In this document: positions 24,201 through 35,689 of the stretch, in pieces
Layout of the letters: each line of letters begins with the position of its first letter
Numbering within the stretch: position 1 is the stretch's first letter
Assembly: GCF_000327385.1 (NCBI RefSeq)
Contig: NW_008709379.1
Location: forward strand, 41,138 to 105,137
Direction: 5' to 3'
Length of the DNA stretch: 64,000 nucleotides
Source of the DNA: Lottia gigantea
Taxonomy: Eukaryota; Mollusca; Gastropoda; Lottiidae
Position numbers and translations under genes: made by a program
Notes under the pieces: generated by a model
What the model saw: the letters and a program-made list of their open reading frames with translations, nothing else
Databases searched by the model: none
What the model was told of the DNA's origin: nothing

Positions 24201-25665
24201 GTTATTTCGTTTAAACGAATTATTTATTTCGTTTAAACGAAATAGTGATTTCGTTTAAAATATTTTATAAAAGTACGGAAAATTGCGCCTCAGGGGCTCC
24301 GTAATATTCTTTATTTCAGAAGGATATATATTTAATGCAAACTGTTTAAATAATGCTGACACAACTGAATTACAAATGTGTTTAAGTCAACAATATGAGC
24401 TAACGACTTCCTCTGGTAAAATAACATATGGAGGTTTAAAGTACAATATCTGTCGGTAAGTTTTGTCTTATACAAAACTTTTTTTTGAACAAAATCACCC
24501 TGTTTGTATACCAATACTTGTTAAAGGGATAGTAATTTTTTTTAGAAACCTGTGTGCAATCCCTTTAAGACTGACTGTGAAGATTTCTATACTCATACCT
24601 CATTTCTAATTAAATCACACAATCAGAGGATGGTACCACATTTCTTATTTTAATTTGGAAAAAAATGTACTTATATCAAATTGCAGAAAGCTTGCGAGTT
24701 CTAGTTGTAAATCGATACCCCAAAGACATATGGAGATATAAACTAAATACATGCTTAATAATTCATTTGTAACTTATCATTACAGTTAAAATTAAAAAGT
24801 CGATATTTTAGACTGAGACATTTAGCACCCGAAATGCCCAAAATCCTAGTCATCGAAGTTAAATACTGCGGAATATTTACTGTCATTTATAATTTCAGTC
24901 TCTTTAGACTAATTTAGTGACATTGACCTAATTTAACATGTCATTGTTACCATGCCTTGGATCATGGCGGTGAGACGAATCGAACGTACTTAGTCTGACA
25001 ATTTTGTTAATAGGACCGTATCTCTGAGAATTGTTTTGGTCCCGAAATTACCCTATCATTTTTGGGGGTCGATTGGCCCGTTTTATTTGGTCGTCCGAGA
25101 ATCCCTTGAAGGTCCCCTTGTCTCGCCCATAATCTGGAGATTTCGATTAAATCGCCCGAAAACTGTTAACCGTCGCCTTCATGCGGCTGCCTGTTGCTAA
25201 ATTAAAAATAAAAGTAGATAATAAAGGTTTTCTTCTAATTTCTATTGAACTGACAGGGGTATAATGGTGCGGGCACACGAGGTGACAATTATCAAACTTG
25301 TTTGATATTATAAATCATATTGGAAACGCGAGATTTTCTCAAGTGTGGAAAAAAATCGCCGACCATGACCGTTCGTGTTCCCGCACCTTTAGTTATCTGT
25401 AAAACGCAACGCATTTAATTTCAATATTTTGCTTTTTATGTGTTTTACTTATGATTCCAGCCGTCAACAGATCATTATAGATTGTTATCGAAATGACCAC
25501 ACATTTAACAGTGTCTGCCCTGGTACACCTGTTATGTATGCTACAGTTTTGAAAAAACTATTACCTCCTGCTTGTGATGCTGGTAACAATGGTAACGGTA
25601 TTTACAACACAGGAATATGGAGTGTGATTGTAATTACCTACCTGATCAGTTTATTTAACTATTAA
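21280..25665 (+). CDS. Two-domain, cysteine-rich, GPI-anchor-type secreted protein, copy D (intact)
   Basis: Family not recognised. Exons 21280-21313, 21556-21736, 23651-23790, 24320-24455 and 25461-25665 total 696 bp, 231 aa; phases 1, 2, 1, 2. The signal peptide is MPNCNISYAML then VCILVVLVSTVDA. All twelve family cysteines are present. The linker is the shortest of the family, followed by GIWSVIVITYLISLF and NY-stop. Exon 3 is one codon shorter than in the other copies. Exon 5 starts RQQIIIDCYRN, close to copy A, whereas B and C have LNCLRND. Intron 2 is swollen by a 27-bp array that also carries a truncated second copy of exon 3. An alternative start at ATG 21525, reading straight into exon 2 (MKNNSINLFP), also gives a signal-like N-terminus, but the first exon and promoter shared with B and C argue for the start chosen. 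Confidence 0.83.
21858..23525 (+). repeat. 27-bp minisatellite with an embedded duplicated exon start
   Basis: Units of 27 bp (GGTAGTCTAAGTGGTAATTA then ATATACA), with variants TTTGAGTAATTA and GGAGATTA, fill 22081-23512; a few units lie at 21858-21915. Between them, 21910-22080 is a near-perfect copy of 23518-23688. That copy holds the intron end, acceptor and first 38 bp of copy D exon 3 before breaking into repeat units. Confidence 0.93.
24030..24310. mobile_element. AT-rich palindromic element built on TTTCGTTTAAACGAAA
   Basis: At least six short palindromes of the type ATTTCGTTTAAACGAAAT are chained over about 230 bp. They are followed by AAATTGCGCCTCAGGGGCTC; a similar block (AAATTGCGCTTAAGGGGCTC) lies at 33045, after the TNFR-like gene. 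It is probably a foldback/MITE and lies just before exon 4 of copy D. Confidence 0.6.
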
Positions 25666-25669
25666 AATA

Positions 25670-27227
25670 TCAACACTCATTGATTTATATTGTTTTAATT
25701 TATTCGATCTTTTAGGATGATTTTCCATATATTTTAGTGTCAAATTGAAGAAACTATTTGATAAATTGTTGTTTCTAGTGAATTCTAGTTTCACGTATTC
25801 TTAATCATATCATTATGTTCTTATTGCATATGATTAAGAGTTTTAACTAACCATAAACAAACAAAAAAAACTTTATGACTTTTCTCGATCGGTCACTCAT
25901 TGGAATTCTGCTGGTAATTATCTTCTAATTAGCTAATTAGGAATTAATTACGGACAAGTGATACAAACTGGCAATTAGAACACCTCTATTTGCTATTTAT
26001 ATAAGTATTAGCATTTTGATTTTTTGTTATATTTAATAATGTTTAATTTTAAACTCTTTTTGTCCAAGTGTTCTTATAAAATTCCATACAAGCAAGACAA
26101 TTCCGTTAATCAAAATCTCATCCAAAGTATGGCAAAATCAAGAGTAAAAATATTATAGTACCATCACGTATTTCGAAAAGAGTAAGCATGGTCTGCTTCG
26201 CGCGCGACACCCGCCTCTATCTAGGTCAACATCATGAGATACAATCAGATCAATTTGCCTGAACAATCAAATCAGCCAAGATGCAAGAGACAGATTTGTA
26301 AGATTTGTCCAGGAATTCGCTATAACGACCATAAAATTTCCTTACTGAAGTCTATGTTTTATACTAGGTTTGCTTTGTTAACAGATTATTCTGAATGGTA
26401 CAAAAGCTGTGTCCTTTTTTACAAAGTCTCAAAATGCACAATGTTAAGACAAATAGTAATGCGATCCGATGATGGTTTAAGAACATTATAAATAGTGAAG
26501 TTTTAATGTTCGATCCGATCAGTCCACATCTAAATTTTTCCTCATAACGATTGTCTATTCAAAAAAACATGTAATGATATTGGTACTTTGAATTTAGCTC
26601 CACTATGTCTTTACTAAGTACTAAGTATTTTGACTGATGTGACTGTCGAGGGAAGCAGTGGCGGCGCTAGCCTCCCGAGACTGAGGATGCAAATAGGGGG
26701 CATACTGGCTTAATTCAACTTTCAAAGTCAAAATTCACAATGCGCCAAATCCAAATTACACTTTCGTCCCCTTTTTTATTAGCTTTTATTATTAATATAA
26801 TCATTTCAGTCAGGGTCTAACGACAGGCCTCTTAGACGTTCGTTAAATTAACCTTTTGACCTAACTCGATGAAGTCTACCTTAACCAATCAAGTGTTGCT
26901 GATATGTTCCTGATACTAGGAATAGAAGACCTAATTAAATTTTCCTAATGAAAATGGGTATGAAATGAAAGCCTGCAAGTTTGAAAAATTTTATTATCTA
27001 GATATTTGAAATTTAAAAGCAAGGGAAAAAAATATAAAAATATATATGTTTTGTGTCAACTATTCGGTTAAAGTTAATAGGTAGAATTAATCACAATGGG
27101 TAAATAAAAAAATAAACAATATTCAACTTAAATTGAAGAGAATGTCTATGAAGATTCAAGGGGAGAAAAAGAAAATTTTTATATTGACGTAGTGGGAAGG
27201 GGGGTGATTTTGGATAAGAAAGAAAAT
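25670..27227. other. Intergenic after copy D
   Basis: Pieces of interspersed repeats only. 25780-25990 shares blocks with 40495-40670 in inverse order (GATCGGTCACTCATTGGAATT, then TTAGCTAATTAGG). No gene was seen; the ORF at 26234-26491 shows no motif or splice context. Confidence 0.4.
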
Positions 27228-27895
27228 TGTTAAAGTGATACTACGTCTTAGAATACACTCCCCTGTGGCTAATATTTGTGTTTAATAGTGACCATTGGTT
27301 AAATAAGTATGCATCCCACACTTTATCAAGTTTGAAAAATCGACAATAAAACTATAATCAGAATTTTAAAAAAAAAGTCAGCAAGCCATGAATCCGTTCA
27401 GTTTGAGAAAAAAAGAGTCTGGGTAATCAACGCTAAAACATGAAACAATCATCTTCCGGTGCATACAAACAAACTTTGCCAATGATTAATATTCGTTGAA
27501 AATTGTGTCAGTGGTGGATTATTCATTCTAAATTATATGAATTGCGTTTTCGCGGAGTCGCTTAATCTCCTGCGAGGCATCATTATTCCGTCTTCAAAAT
27601 ATGACAATGTCGAGGTCAATTCAAGAGTAGAGGTCAAGGACGCAGGAAACCTCCCCTTGAAAATTACACCGGATTTCCTAGACTCACGATTTGAAAATCG
27701 CTTAATGGATGTATTAAGCGTTTTATAATTAATTACTTGATTTTGTGGATATATCGGATTATAGAGGGATTTTGATGTATAGTTAGGACACCAGGTAAGT
27801 CCACTGATGAATATATACTGTTATTGGCCAAATTTGAGCAAAATTAAAATGTTATGTTCATCCTAAGACGTAGTATCCCTTTAATAACTATTTTA
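27228..27895 (+). mobile_element. MITE family 2, longer copy
   Basis: Ends TTAAAGTGATACTACGTCTT and AAGACGTAGTATCCCTTTAA are inverted, and the subterminal GGACACCAGGTAAGTCCACTG block is shared with 12330-12350. About 668 bp, with no transposase. Confidence 0.75.
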
Positions 27896-29870
27896 TTATA
27901 CTTAACAATGATATATATGACTGTTTTTTACACTTCAGAGTTTTAAATGATAATATAGGTGTATCATATCGAATTACATATCTTGATAATATATATATAT
28001 ACTATATACAATAAAATATAACCTTGAGATATCATTATCAAATATTACACTAGTACGACAGGATGACAATTTTAACTAATTACTTCACTCACTTAGTCCA
28101 GCGGCACAGACCTCATGTATGAAGGTATTGCGCATTTTGTGATACAAGTACCAAATTTGTTGTTTGAATCACAAAATGCACAATGGGTTTAGTATTTCGC
28201 TGGACTAACTATGGATAAATACTGGTATAAAACTTTCAGAAAAGGTAATGAGATTTACCCTTTTATTATTAGTCGTTATTTATTTAAGACTACACCAGAT
28301 GATACTTTTTCATCATATTTGTTTGTTTGGCAATATTTTTCATTCCGAGTATTTTACCAAAAAGTAAGAGACTAAGGGTACAAATAGGGGAAGGATTGAC
28401 TGTTGAGGTGGAATGCACCATAGAAAGATTTCTTCAATTGAGTGTCTCCCAAGAAATATTTTGAAAAATAGTCCTGCAAAAGATGACGTACATTCTGATA
28501 CATATTATGGGGCAGAAACGTACACAAATCATATTAATATTTTCTTTTAGAAATCAGGTCAGGGTACAAGGCGTTGGTATTTCTATATTTTTTTTAATCA
28601 AAAAACTTGTATTGGACCTTCGACGTTTTGATAGCTCATAGTATGCGACTGCATTTTATAGTTTTTAGACTTTGATTCGATTTTCAGCCTATCGGGTTAG
28701 AAACTAAACTGTCTTGAACATCACAATTGAAAATAGAAAAACATTAAGAATATCTTCATAATAACACATTCATTTATTACATTTTCCTCATATTTGTTAC
28801 GACTATTCTTCAGTAGAAAATTTGCTCAAAAAGAGATAGAGCGCTTAACCTGTCTAACAAGATTACGTTCTTCATACATGGACATTAGTCATTAGTTATC
28901 TTAAAGGTGCATTTGCTCATTTTTCTTTGTCAAATCATGCTTACTAATTGATTAATCAGTGTTTCTAATGAATTATACAAATATTCATATGTTAAAATAC
29001 CGTATGTGGACGTAGAAAGGCTTGGGGAAGTCATTTACTCAAATTGTTTTGAGAAGCTAAATTTAGACTTCATGTTTGTTCACGTGACCAAATGACGTCA
29101 TTATTACAGACTGTTGAGCAAGCGAGTGGCTGCTTCACTATGAGATTTTAACTGATTCCCCTTCATGAAATTACACCATCGTTCATAGACATCCTTATCT
29201 TAACATATTCTTGGATTTTCTTGATCCCATTTCTTTGTTCCCTTTATATTCTGAATCTGAAGCCTTTTTAAATTGTAAACTGTGCATTCTTCGCGCCGCC
29301 ATATTGTTGTTGTGAGGAAAGAAAGGAATGAGGGGAGTGCACATGCGCGCATATTTAAACGATTTTTAACCAATCACGGATGTGATTAAAAATAATAGCC
29401 AATCAAATTAAACATTGGAAATCGAGACTATTGGAAATGTAAACACGGGGATTCTCTCAGTAATTAGCTAATTACGAGTTAATTAGGAACCGCACAGATT
29501 AACTCTGGTACTCGGAAGTTGTTAGGATAACCGGTCAATCGATTTATATAAGTGTTTGACACACAACAATGGATTAGAAACAAAAATGAAAGACTCCATC
29601 TTTAAGTCTCTGACGCCCAGACGATACCTATTCTATACTATGATGAGTTTTTAATGCTTTTTCTTTTACGAGGCTTAACAACAATTAAGCATATTCATTC
29701 TACAAGTCTCAAACGAACTTAGGGTTCATCCTTTCAATTGTCACACTTACGGCAAAAATTCAATTCAATTATACTTCAATGCGTATTAGTTATTTTGGGA
29801 GGCTTGGAAAGTTATATATAGTTAGGGGTTTTCCTAACATGATGAACATTGAACTAATTGACTTTAAGAG
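27896..29870. other. Intergenic upstream of the TNFR-like gene
   Basis: No gene seen. 28860-29000 shares TCAAATCATGCTTACTAATTG and GTGTTTCTAATGAAT with 3600-3650 and with 40655-40700 (inverted), an interspersed repeat. 29460-29560 holds a TTAGCTAATTACGAGTTAATT relative of the 25.9-kb repeat. Promoter elements of the TNFR-like gene could not be told apart from this background. Confidence 0.35.
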
Positions 29871-32800
29871 ATGCCTTTCACTCGGGATTTAGTGATTGTC
29901 TTCTCCCTAGTCTCTTCCAGCGTCGGAAGATTATTAGATGAGAAGACAGAAAAGGTATTAGGTTGTTTTTTTTTTCTAATTTTTGAACATTGTCCGTAGC
30001 CAGACTTGATTGTTCAGAGGGGCAAGTGATTTTTCCGAAGGGGCAATGGTGTATGGCTTATGGTGTTTAGTTGTAATTGTGGAAATGGCCCGTTGTCAAT
30101 TTTTTCCGGCGTATCTACGGGCCTGTTTTGAACACAACATGAATAATTACTGACAATGAATACAATAATCAAATATAGTTTGAATATAAACTTTACAAAA
30201 CATTGAATATTGAGAATGTAAAAAGAAGCAGTTAAATTTTCTAAGTTGATAAAGAATTAATATGTAATGCGTTTTTTTTTTGAGATTTCATGGCAATCGT
30301 TCATCATATACACTGTATTTTTATTTTGCACACTAAATTTTTTCAGGGCAACTCAAATCTGTATCAGGCAGATAATGGCTTCTCCTGTCAATTATGTAAA
30401 AAGGGGGAGTATCTGCAGAAGGCTTGTGAAATAAACCAAGGTCCATCAACATGCAAGTTCTGTCCAAGAAATACATTCATGGACAAGGATAATAATTACA
30501 CATATTGTATTGATTGCAGACCTTGTCACGGAGGTCAGGAACTCATTACTGAATGTACTAGAGTTAGCAATGATATCTGTCAATGTCCAGTAGGTAAATA
30601 TTGGGTCCAGGCTCTTGGACATGATGGACAGTGTTACAACCATTCAGTGTGTAAAGATGGAGAAGTTGTTGTAGCTGAAGGCAAGTATCTTTGAATATTT
30701 CTGTAGATCCTGTTCTCATTGTCTTATATTCTGTAACTTACAAGTACATATCAGAATTTAACGACATAAAGTATGTTTTATTACAAACAAATAAACCAAG
30801 TACTAACGATCCGAACGGCAAAACGAACTCTTCTCCACCTTCACATGTCTGCCATATATCCTTCTCCACCTTCACTTATCTTCCATCTATCCTTCGCCAC
30901 CTTCACTTGCCTTCAATCTATCCTTGTCAATCTTCACTTATCTTCAATCTGCCCTTCTCCACCTTCACTTGTCTTCCATCTATCCTTCTTTACCTTCAGA
31001 TATATTCCATATATCCTTCACCACCTTCACTTGTCTTCCATCTTTCCTTCTTTACCTTCAGATATATTCCATATACTGTATCCTTCACCACCTTCACTTG
31101 TCTTCCATCTATCCTTCTTTACCTTCAGTAATATTCCATATATCCTTCACCACCTTCACTTGTCTTCTATCTATCCTTCGCCACCTTCAGATATATTCCA
31201 TATACTGTATCCTTCACCACCTTCACTTGTCTTCCCTCTATTCTTCTTTACCTTCAGATATATTCCATATACTGTATCCTTCACCACCTTCACTTGTCTT
31301 CCCTCTATTCTTCTTTACCATCAGATATATTCCATATACTGTATCCTTCACCACCTTCACTTGTCTTCCATCTATTCTTCTTTACCTTCAGATATATTCC
31401 ATATACTGTATCCTTTTCCACCTTCACTTGTCTTCCATCTATCCTTCTTTACCTTCAGTATATATTCCATATATCCTTCACCACCTTCCACTTGTCTTCT
31501 ATCTATCCTTCGCCACCTTCAGATATGTTCCATATACTGTATCCTTCACCACCTTCACTTGTCTTCCCTCTTTTCTTCTTTACCTTCAGATATATTCCAT
31601 ATACTGTATCCTTCACCACCTTCACCTGTCTTCTATCCACCCTTCTCCTCCTTCACTTGTCTTCCATCTATCCTTCGCCACCTTCAGATATATTCCATAT
31701 ACTGCATCCTTCACCACCTTCACTTGTCTCCAATCTATCCTTTTCCACCTTCACTTGTCTTCCCTCTATTCTTCTTTACCTTCAGATATATTCCATATAC
31801 TGTATCCTTCACCACCTTCACTTGTCTTCCATCTTTCCTTCTTTACCTTCAGATATATTCCATATACTGTATCCTTCACCACCTTCACTTGTCTTCCATC
31901 TATTCTTCTTTACCTTCAGATATATTCCATATACTGTATCCTTTTCCACCTTCACTTGTCTTCCATCTATCCTTCTTTACCTTCAGATATATTCCATATA
32001 CTGTATCCTTTTCCACCTTCACTTGTCTTCCATCTATCCTTCTTTACCTTCAGATATATTCCATATATCCTTCACCACCTTCCATCTTTCCTTGTCCACC
32101 GTAACTTGTCTTCTATCTATTCTTCTTTACCTTCAGATATATTCCATATAGCCTTCACGACCTTCAATTATCTTCCATCTTTCCTTCTTCACCTTCACTT
32201 GTCGTCCATCTATCCTTCGTCACCCTCATTTGTCTTCAATCTTCTCCACCGTCATTTGTCTATTCTTCTTCTTCTTCATCTGTTTCTTTTCTGTTTTTCT
32301 TCACTAATTCGTCTTCATCTTCACCGTTTTTCCACTCATCACTCTCCACCTTTGTAAATATATCTTTCTACATCTAATATTCATCTTTCCCCCTACACCT
32401 TCATTATTTCATGCATTCTTCTCTATCTTCACCTTCCTTTGTTATGTGAATTTAACGATATCTGTGCTGTAAATGTTTTAGGTACCCCATGGACAGATAC
32501 TATATGTGGTTATAATACTAAAAGTATTACCAGCACTATTACAGAACCATCAACTGAGGAACCAGACCAGAATCACACTCAAAACATTACCACTCTGCCA
32601 ACTCGATGTTTGGGTGAGATTCCAGTTCAAGACAACGATACAGGTAAATTATGACTTTATTGGCTATGCTGATTTTTGGAAATCCATACAGTCACAGAAA
32701 TCATTCTTATCCTCACTAATGAGTACACTTCTTTGACTTAATTCATTTTTGAAATGGAAATCCTCCTAGGTACGCCGTAAAAAATATTTTCTGAATGACA

Positions 32801-33005
32801 AAATCGGCTTCTTCTCTTCTACAACCGAGAAAACTTGCCTTGCACCTTTTAATAATTTTGAATACAGGATCTCGCCATATACAATATCATAATGTATATT
32901 ATTTTTTCAGAGCGAGTAATGTATGGAGTGATATGGGTTCCACTGTTAATCGCTGTAGTTTGTTACTTCGGTTTTCTCATTTATTTCGCTTTCGTCAAGA
33001 AATGA
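29871..33005 (+). CDS. TNF-receptor-superfamily-like type I membrane protein with minimal cytoplasmic tail
   Basis: Exons 29871-29954, 30347-30680, 32482-32643 and 32911-33005 give 675 bp, 224 aa; intron phases 0, 1, 1. Residues 1 to about 19 form a signal peptide (MPFTRDLVIVFSLVSSS). Residues about 40-150 are TNFR cysteine-rich repeats: FSCQLCKKGEYL, CKFCPRNTF, YCIDCRPCHGGQEL, ICQCPVGKYW, and VCKDGEVVVAEGTPWTDTIC across the exon 2-3 junction. A Thr/Glu-rich stalk with NHT and NIT glycosylation sites follows, then a transmembrane helix (VIWVPLLIAVVCYFGFLIYF) and only a few residues (AFVKK) inside. There is no death domain or TRAF-binding tail, so a decoy or co-receptor role is plausible (inference). 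Intron 2 has a GC donor (GAAG|GCAAGT) and is filled by a 67-bp array. Alternative last exons with a longer tail cannot be excluded. Confidence 0.82.
30830..32260 (+). repeat. 67-bp pyrimidine-rich minisatellite in the TNFR-like intron
   Basis: Units of 67 bp with CCTTCACCACCTTCACTTGT, CTTCCATCTATCCTTC, TTTACCTTCAGATATATTCC and ATATACTGTAT. The plus strand has almost no stop codons, so long ORFs appear in all three frames (30773-32104, 30924-32357, 31294-32151). Because 67 is not divisible by 3, each ORF cycles through the same peptides. They are repeat artefacts inside an intron. Confidence 0.93.
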
Positions 33006-34140
33006 ACCATAATTATTTCGCATTAACGTATTAAAAAGTATTCAAATTGCGCTTAAGGGGCTCCGTAGTCACACTTGCATATATCCCTAGTTGGAGCACC
33101 AGGGAGATAATACAAATTTTACAATGATTATGATTATGTAAAAGACTTTTAGACTTTGTGTTTAATAATGATTATAAAATTAAAATTTTATTTTTTCATT
33201 TGATTCTTTTGCTGACATCTATGTGAAGTAGATGAAAAGGTGAAAAATAATTAGAAATTGAAATTGTCCAAAGGATCCACGTGATTTCAACAAGGCTGGA
33301 TACATAAGGCCAATACACACAGCAGACCCGTATCCAGACTTGATTGTTCGGAGTAGGGGAGGTAATATATTCGGAGGGGCATGGGGTGAGTAAGGAATGG
33401 TCGTGGATCACGGAAGCAGGGAAGAAGAGCATACTTGATTGAAATAAAATTCACAAGATTTAATCTGTTCCAAATATTTATAGGTTATTATTAATTGAAC
33501 CGGTGGCAGTCAATAGAACAGCATGACTAATTGCCGGATTATACAGCAACACTTGATACCGGATTCAGTAGCGGATTTTGGAATTGTTGGGTCGTAGGCA
33601 TACGAACAGTAGAGGGCCTAATTTCTCATTTTAGGGAGGGGGCATGGTGTGATTATAATTTTATGGCAGGAAGTTTGCGATCTTTTTTTACAGGAACAGA
33701 TCAGTCAGCTCATCAGGATCAGTCGTATACACGATATTAGCATTCAACACCATTAGGCTCAAACAATTTAGTAGATTCTCACACATCACGCTCCCAGTAG
33801 GACAATATTCGATGTGCCTGGGGAAATTTATTAACTGTTTGATAATTTTTACTGTTACAAATTTGTCATGGGCCGAAAGGCAGCTGCCTAGTTTGCCTAT
33901 AGGTTAATCCTATCGAATTCAAGCCTAGTCCAGTAATTCAGAAACCACAGATGTCAGAATATGCAAATAGGACAAAGTTACAGATGCTCATGAAAGATAC
34001 CTGAAAACCTCTTTTATAACCCTTTAAAGCCTAGAAGATATTAAAATATCAGTTCTATTTTGAAATCTTGGGTTTTTGCTGTCTCAGTATGTGTTCAAAA
34101 TCTGAAAATCGCATAGAACTTCCATCCTAGAAATACTTAC
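33006..34140. other. Intergenic after the TNFR-like gene
   Basis: 33040-33070 carries the GCTTAAGGGGCTCCGTAG relative of the 24.3-kb element. 33325-33400 shares CCAGACTTGATTGTTC.GAG and GAGGGGCA with 30000-30060. 33960-34140 resembles the intron at 62700-62886. No intact gene. Confidence 0.4.
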
Positions 34141-34255
34141 CTTCGCCCTCTTTAACAGCACCGGGTTTAGCCAGGAAGATGGGTTCACATGTCATGTGGG
34201 TGTTTTCAATTTGTTTAATCATCAGTTCACCGGTCTGTACTTCCAGTCTTACAAT
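34141..34255 (-). pseudogene. Isolated duplicate exon of the carotenoid-oxygenase gene
   Basis: A 115-bp exon, open, with acceptor TTTTTAG and donor G|GTAAGT. It codes IVRLEVQTGELMIKQIEN and then HMTCEPIFLAKPGAVKEGEG, matching exon 62887-63001 with few changes. The flanking intron also matches. The next coding exon is missing, and the preceding one is represented only by its first bases at 35208-35225. It is therefore a stranded gene piece. Confidence 0.8.
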
Positions 34256-34689
34256 CTAAAAATACACAAAATAGTTCAGGTAAATACAAAGAAGCAGAAT
34301 CGTTTGGTATCAGACGTGTATTTTAGCAAACCTCCAAAAGTGTTGAGAATATGAACACTAGTTTGATAAAGACTATAGCTATAAATAGAATATTGATTTA
34401 GACTATAGATTGCATGCATGGTCAATATTAGTATTATAAAGTTTGCAGTCATCTTTGCTAGTCATGTAACATATGCTTCTTAGTAATGCAATAGCTGTTT
34501 TCATTCCATCCTGATGAGCGAATGCAAGACGGCTTCTAGTGATTCGACAAAAAGGATTCCAGATTAAAAACATAAAAGAGTCAAACATGATGTTAATGTG
34601 TATCAGCTGCTTGACGACGTCCCTAAGACGCCACGTTAATGTACGCTAATTTCTCAAAATGGATAATACAATCAATTATGACAGTTGTA

Positions 34690-34830
34690 TTATTCAAACG
34701 CGGATAATTTTGTATGGATTTCACATGGATTTGAAGGCTTAAATTTAATCAATAATAGTGTTCAGGGCTCACCGTCGAAATTTGAGCCTGTTTGTCCAGA
34801 ATTATCCGCGTTTGAAAGTTAAATCGTCTT
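34690..34830. mobile_element. Foldback element
   Basis: Arms TTCAAACGCGGATAATTTTG and CAGAATTATCCGCGTTTGAA lie about 100 bp apart. The inner part (CGTCGAAATTTGAGCC) resembles 60840-60855. Non-coding. Confidence 0.6.
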
Positions 34831-35207
34831 TTCTTGAGGCTTTGTCATATATAGAAATAGCGAGTAGAATTCATGTCGGAGATATTTTTTAAGGAATTAT
34901 GCGATTTTCGAATATTTCTAGTACTTCTGAAAACTATGTACATATTTTCAAGACTCAAATCAACACCCCCCTAGCCCCCCTCAAAGTGGCACTTGTCCCG
35001 TTAAATAAATGCAATATAATGGAATCGTCAGTTTACTGTTCTGCTTCTTCTTTGATACAAACGTGGAACATGACACACGGGATGCTTTGAAACAAAGAAG
35101 CAGATAATGCATGCGATTTCCCATGTTTTGATCTCTGATCTTCAGATAAGGAATAAGGATACTAGATGTACTTGTCTAGAGGGAATCATTTCTCAATTCA
35201 AAAAGCT

Positions 35208-35280
35208 CCATTGGTACACCCTCTACAAATTACAAACAACAATAATTTACAACCTTCTACAAATTACAAATTTACAACTT
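35208..35280. repeat. Short copy of the 33-bp carotenoid-oxygenase repeat
   Basis: GCTCCATTGGTACACCCTCT and two ACAAATTACAAAC-type units match the exon/array border at 63501-63580. It abuts the AIG1 fragment directly. Confidence 0.8.
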
Positions 35281-35532
35281 GAAGAGAATGGAAGGGAGTT
35301 TTATAGTAGAGATTTATTGAATCTTGTAGAAGAGAGAATATAAGGAGAAATACAGACAATACGAGAGACCGACAAGACTAAAACTGAGGATGAGATTCGA
35401 GAAGAATTGAGGAATGAAATAGAAACTATGGATGGTGAATCAGAATTAGAAAGACTGTGGAGTGACATTAACACTATAACTTTTGATGGTATTAGTGATG
35501 CGTTTAAACTGTATTTAAAACAAATTAAATGA
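35281..35532 (+). pseudogene. C-terminal AIG1 GTPase gene fragment
   Basis: Eighty-four codons match the C-terminus of the AIG1 gene at 45612-53219: EENGREFYSRDLLNLVEERI, EIQTIRETDKTKTEDEI and INTITFDGISDAFKLYLKQI. There is one in-frame TAA where the gene has GAA, plus an insertion of a few codons (GESELER). No GTPase core is present, so it is a truncated, dead duplicate. Its 3' flank also matches the flank of that gene in inverted orientation. Confidence 0.85.
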
Positions 35533-35689
35533 TAAAGTCGTTGAAATATTTGCTTGACCTTCTGAAAGAGTTTAATTTCATCAATCAATAAATTCGACGC
35601 CCGGCTCTGTAACAAATCAACAAATTCTATTATAGTTATTTTAGTTATCATTAGTGTTTTCTATAACTGTATACACCTAACGCCATATA

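Noticed and set aside
24030-24310. Transcription terminator or replication origin from stacked palindromes
   Set aside because: Repeated TTTCGTTTAAACGAAA palindromes in an intron fit a foldback element; bacterial-type signals do not apply here.
30773-32357. Three overlapping ORFs of 285-477 codons
   Set aside because: They are readings of a 67-bp tandem repeat without stop codons inside the TNFR-like intron. All frames show the same peptides in rotation.
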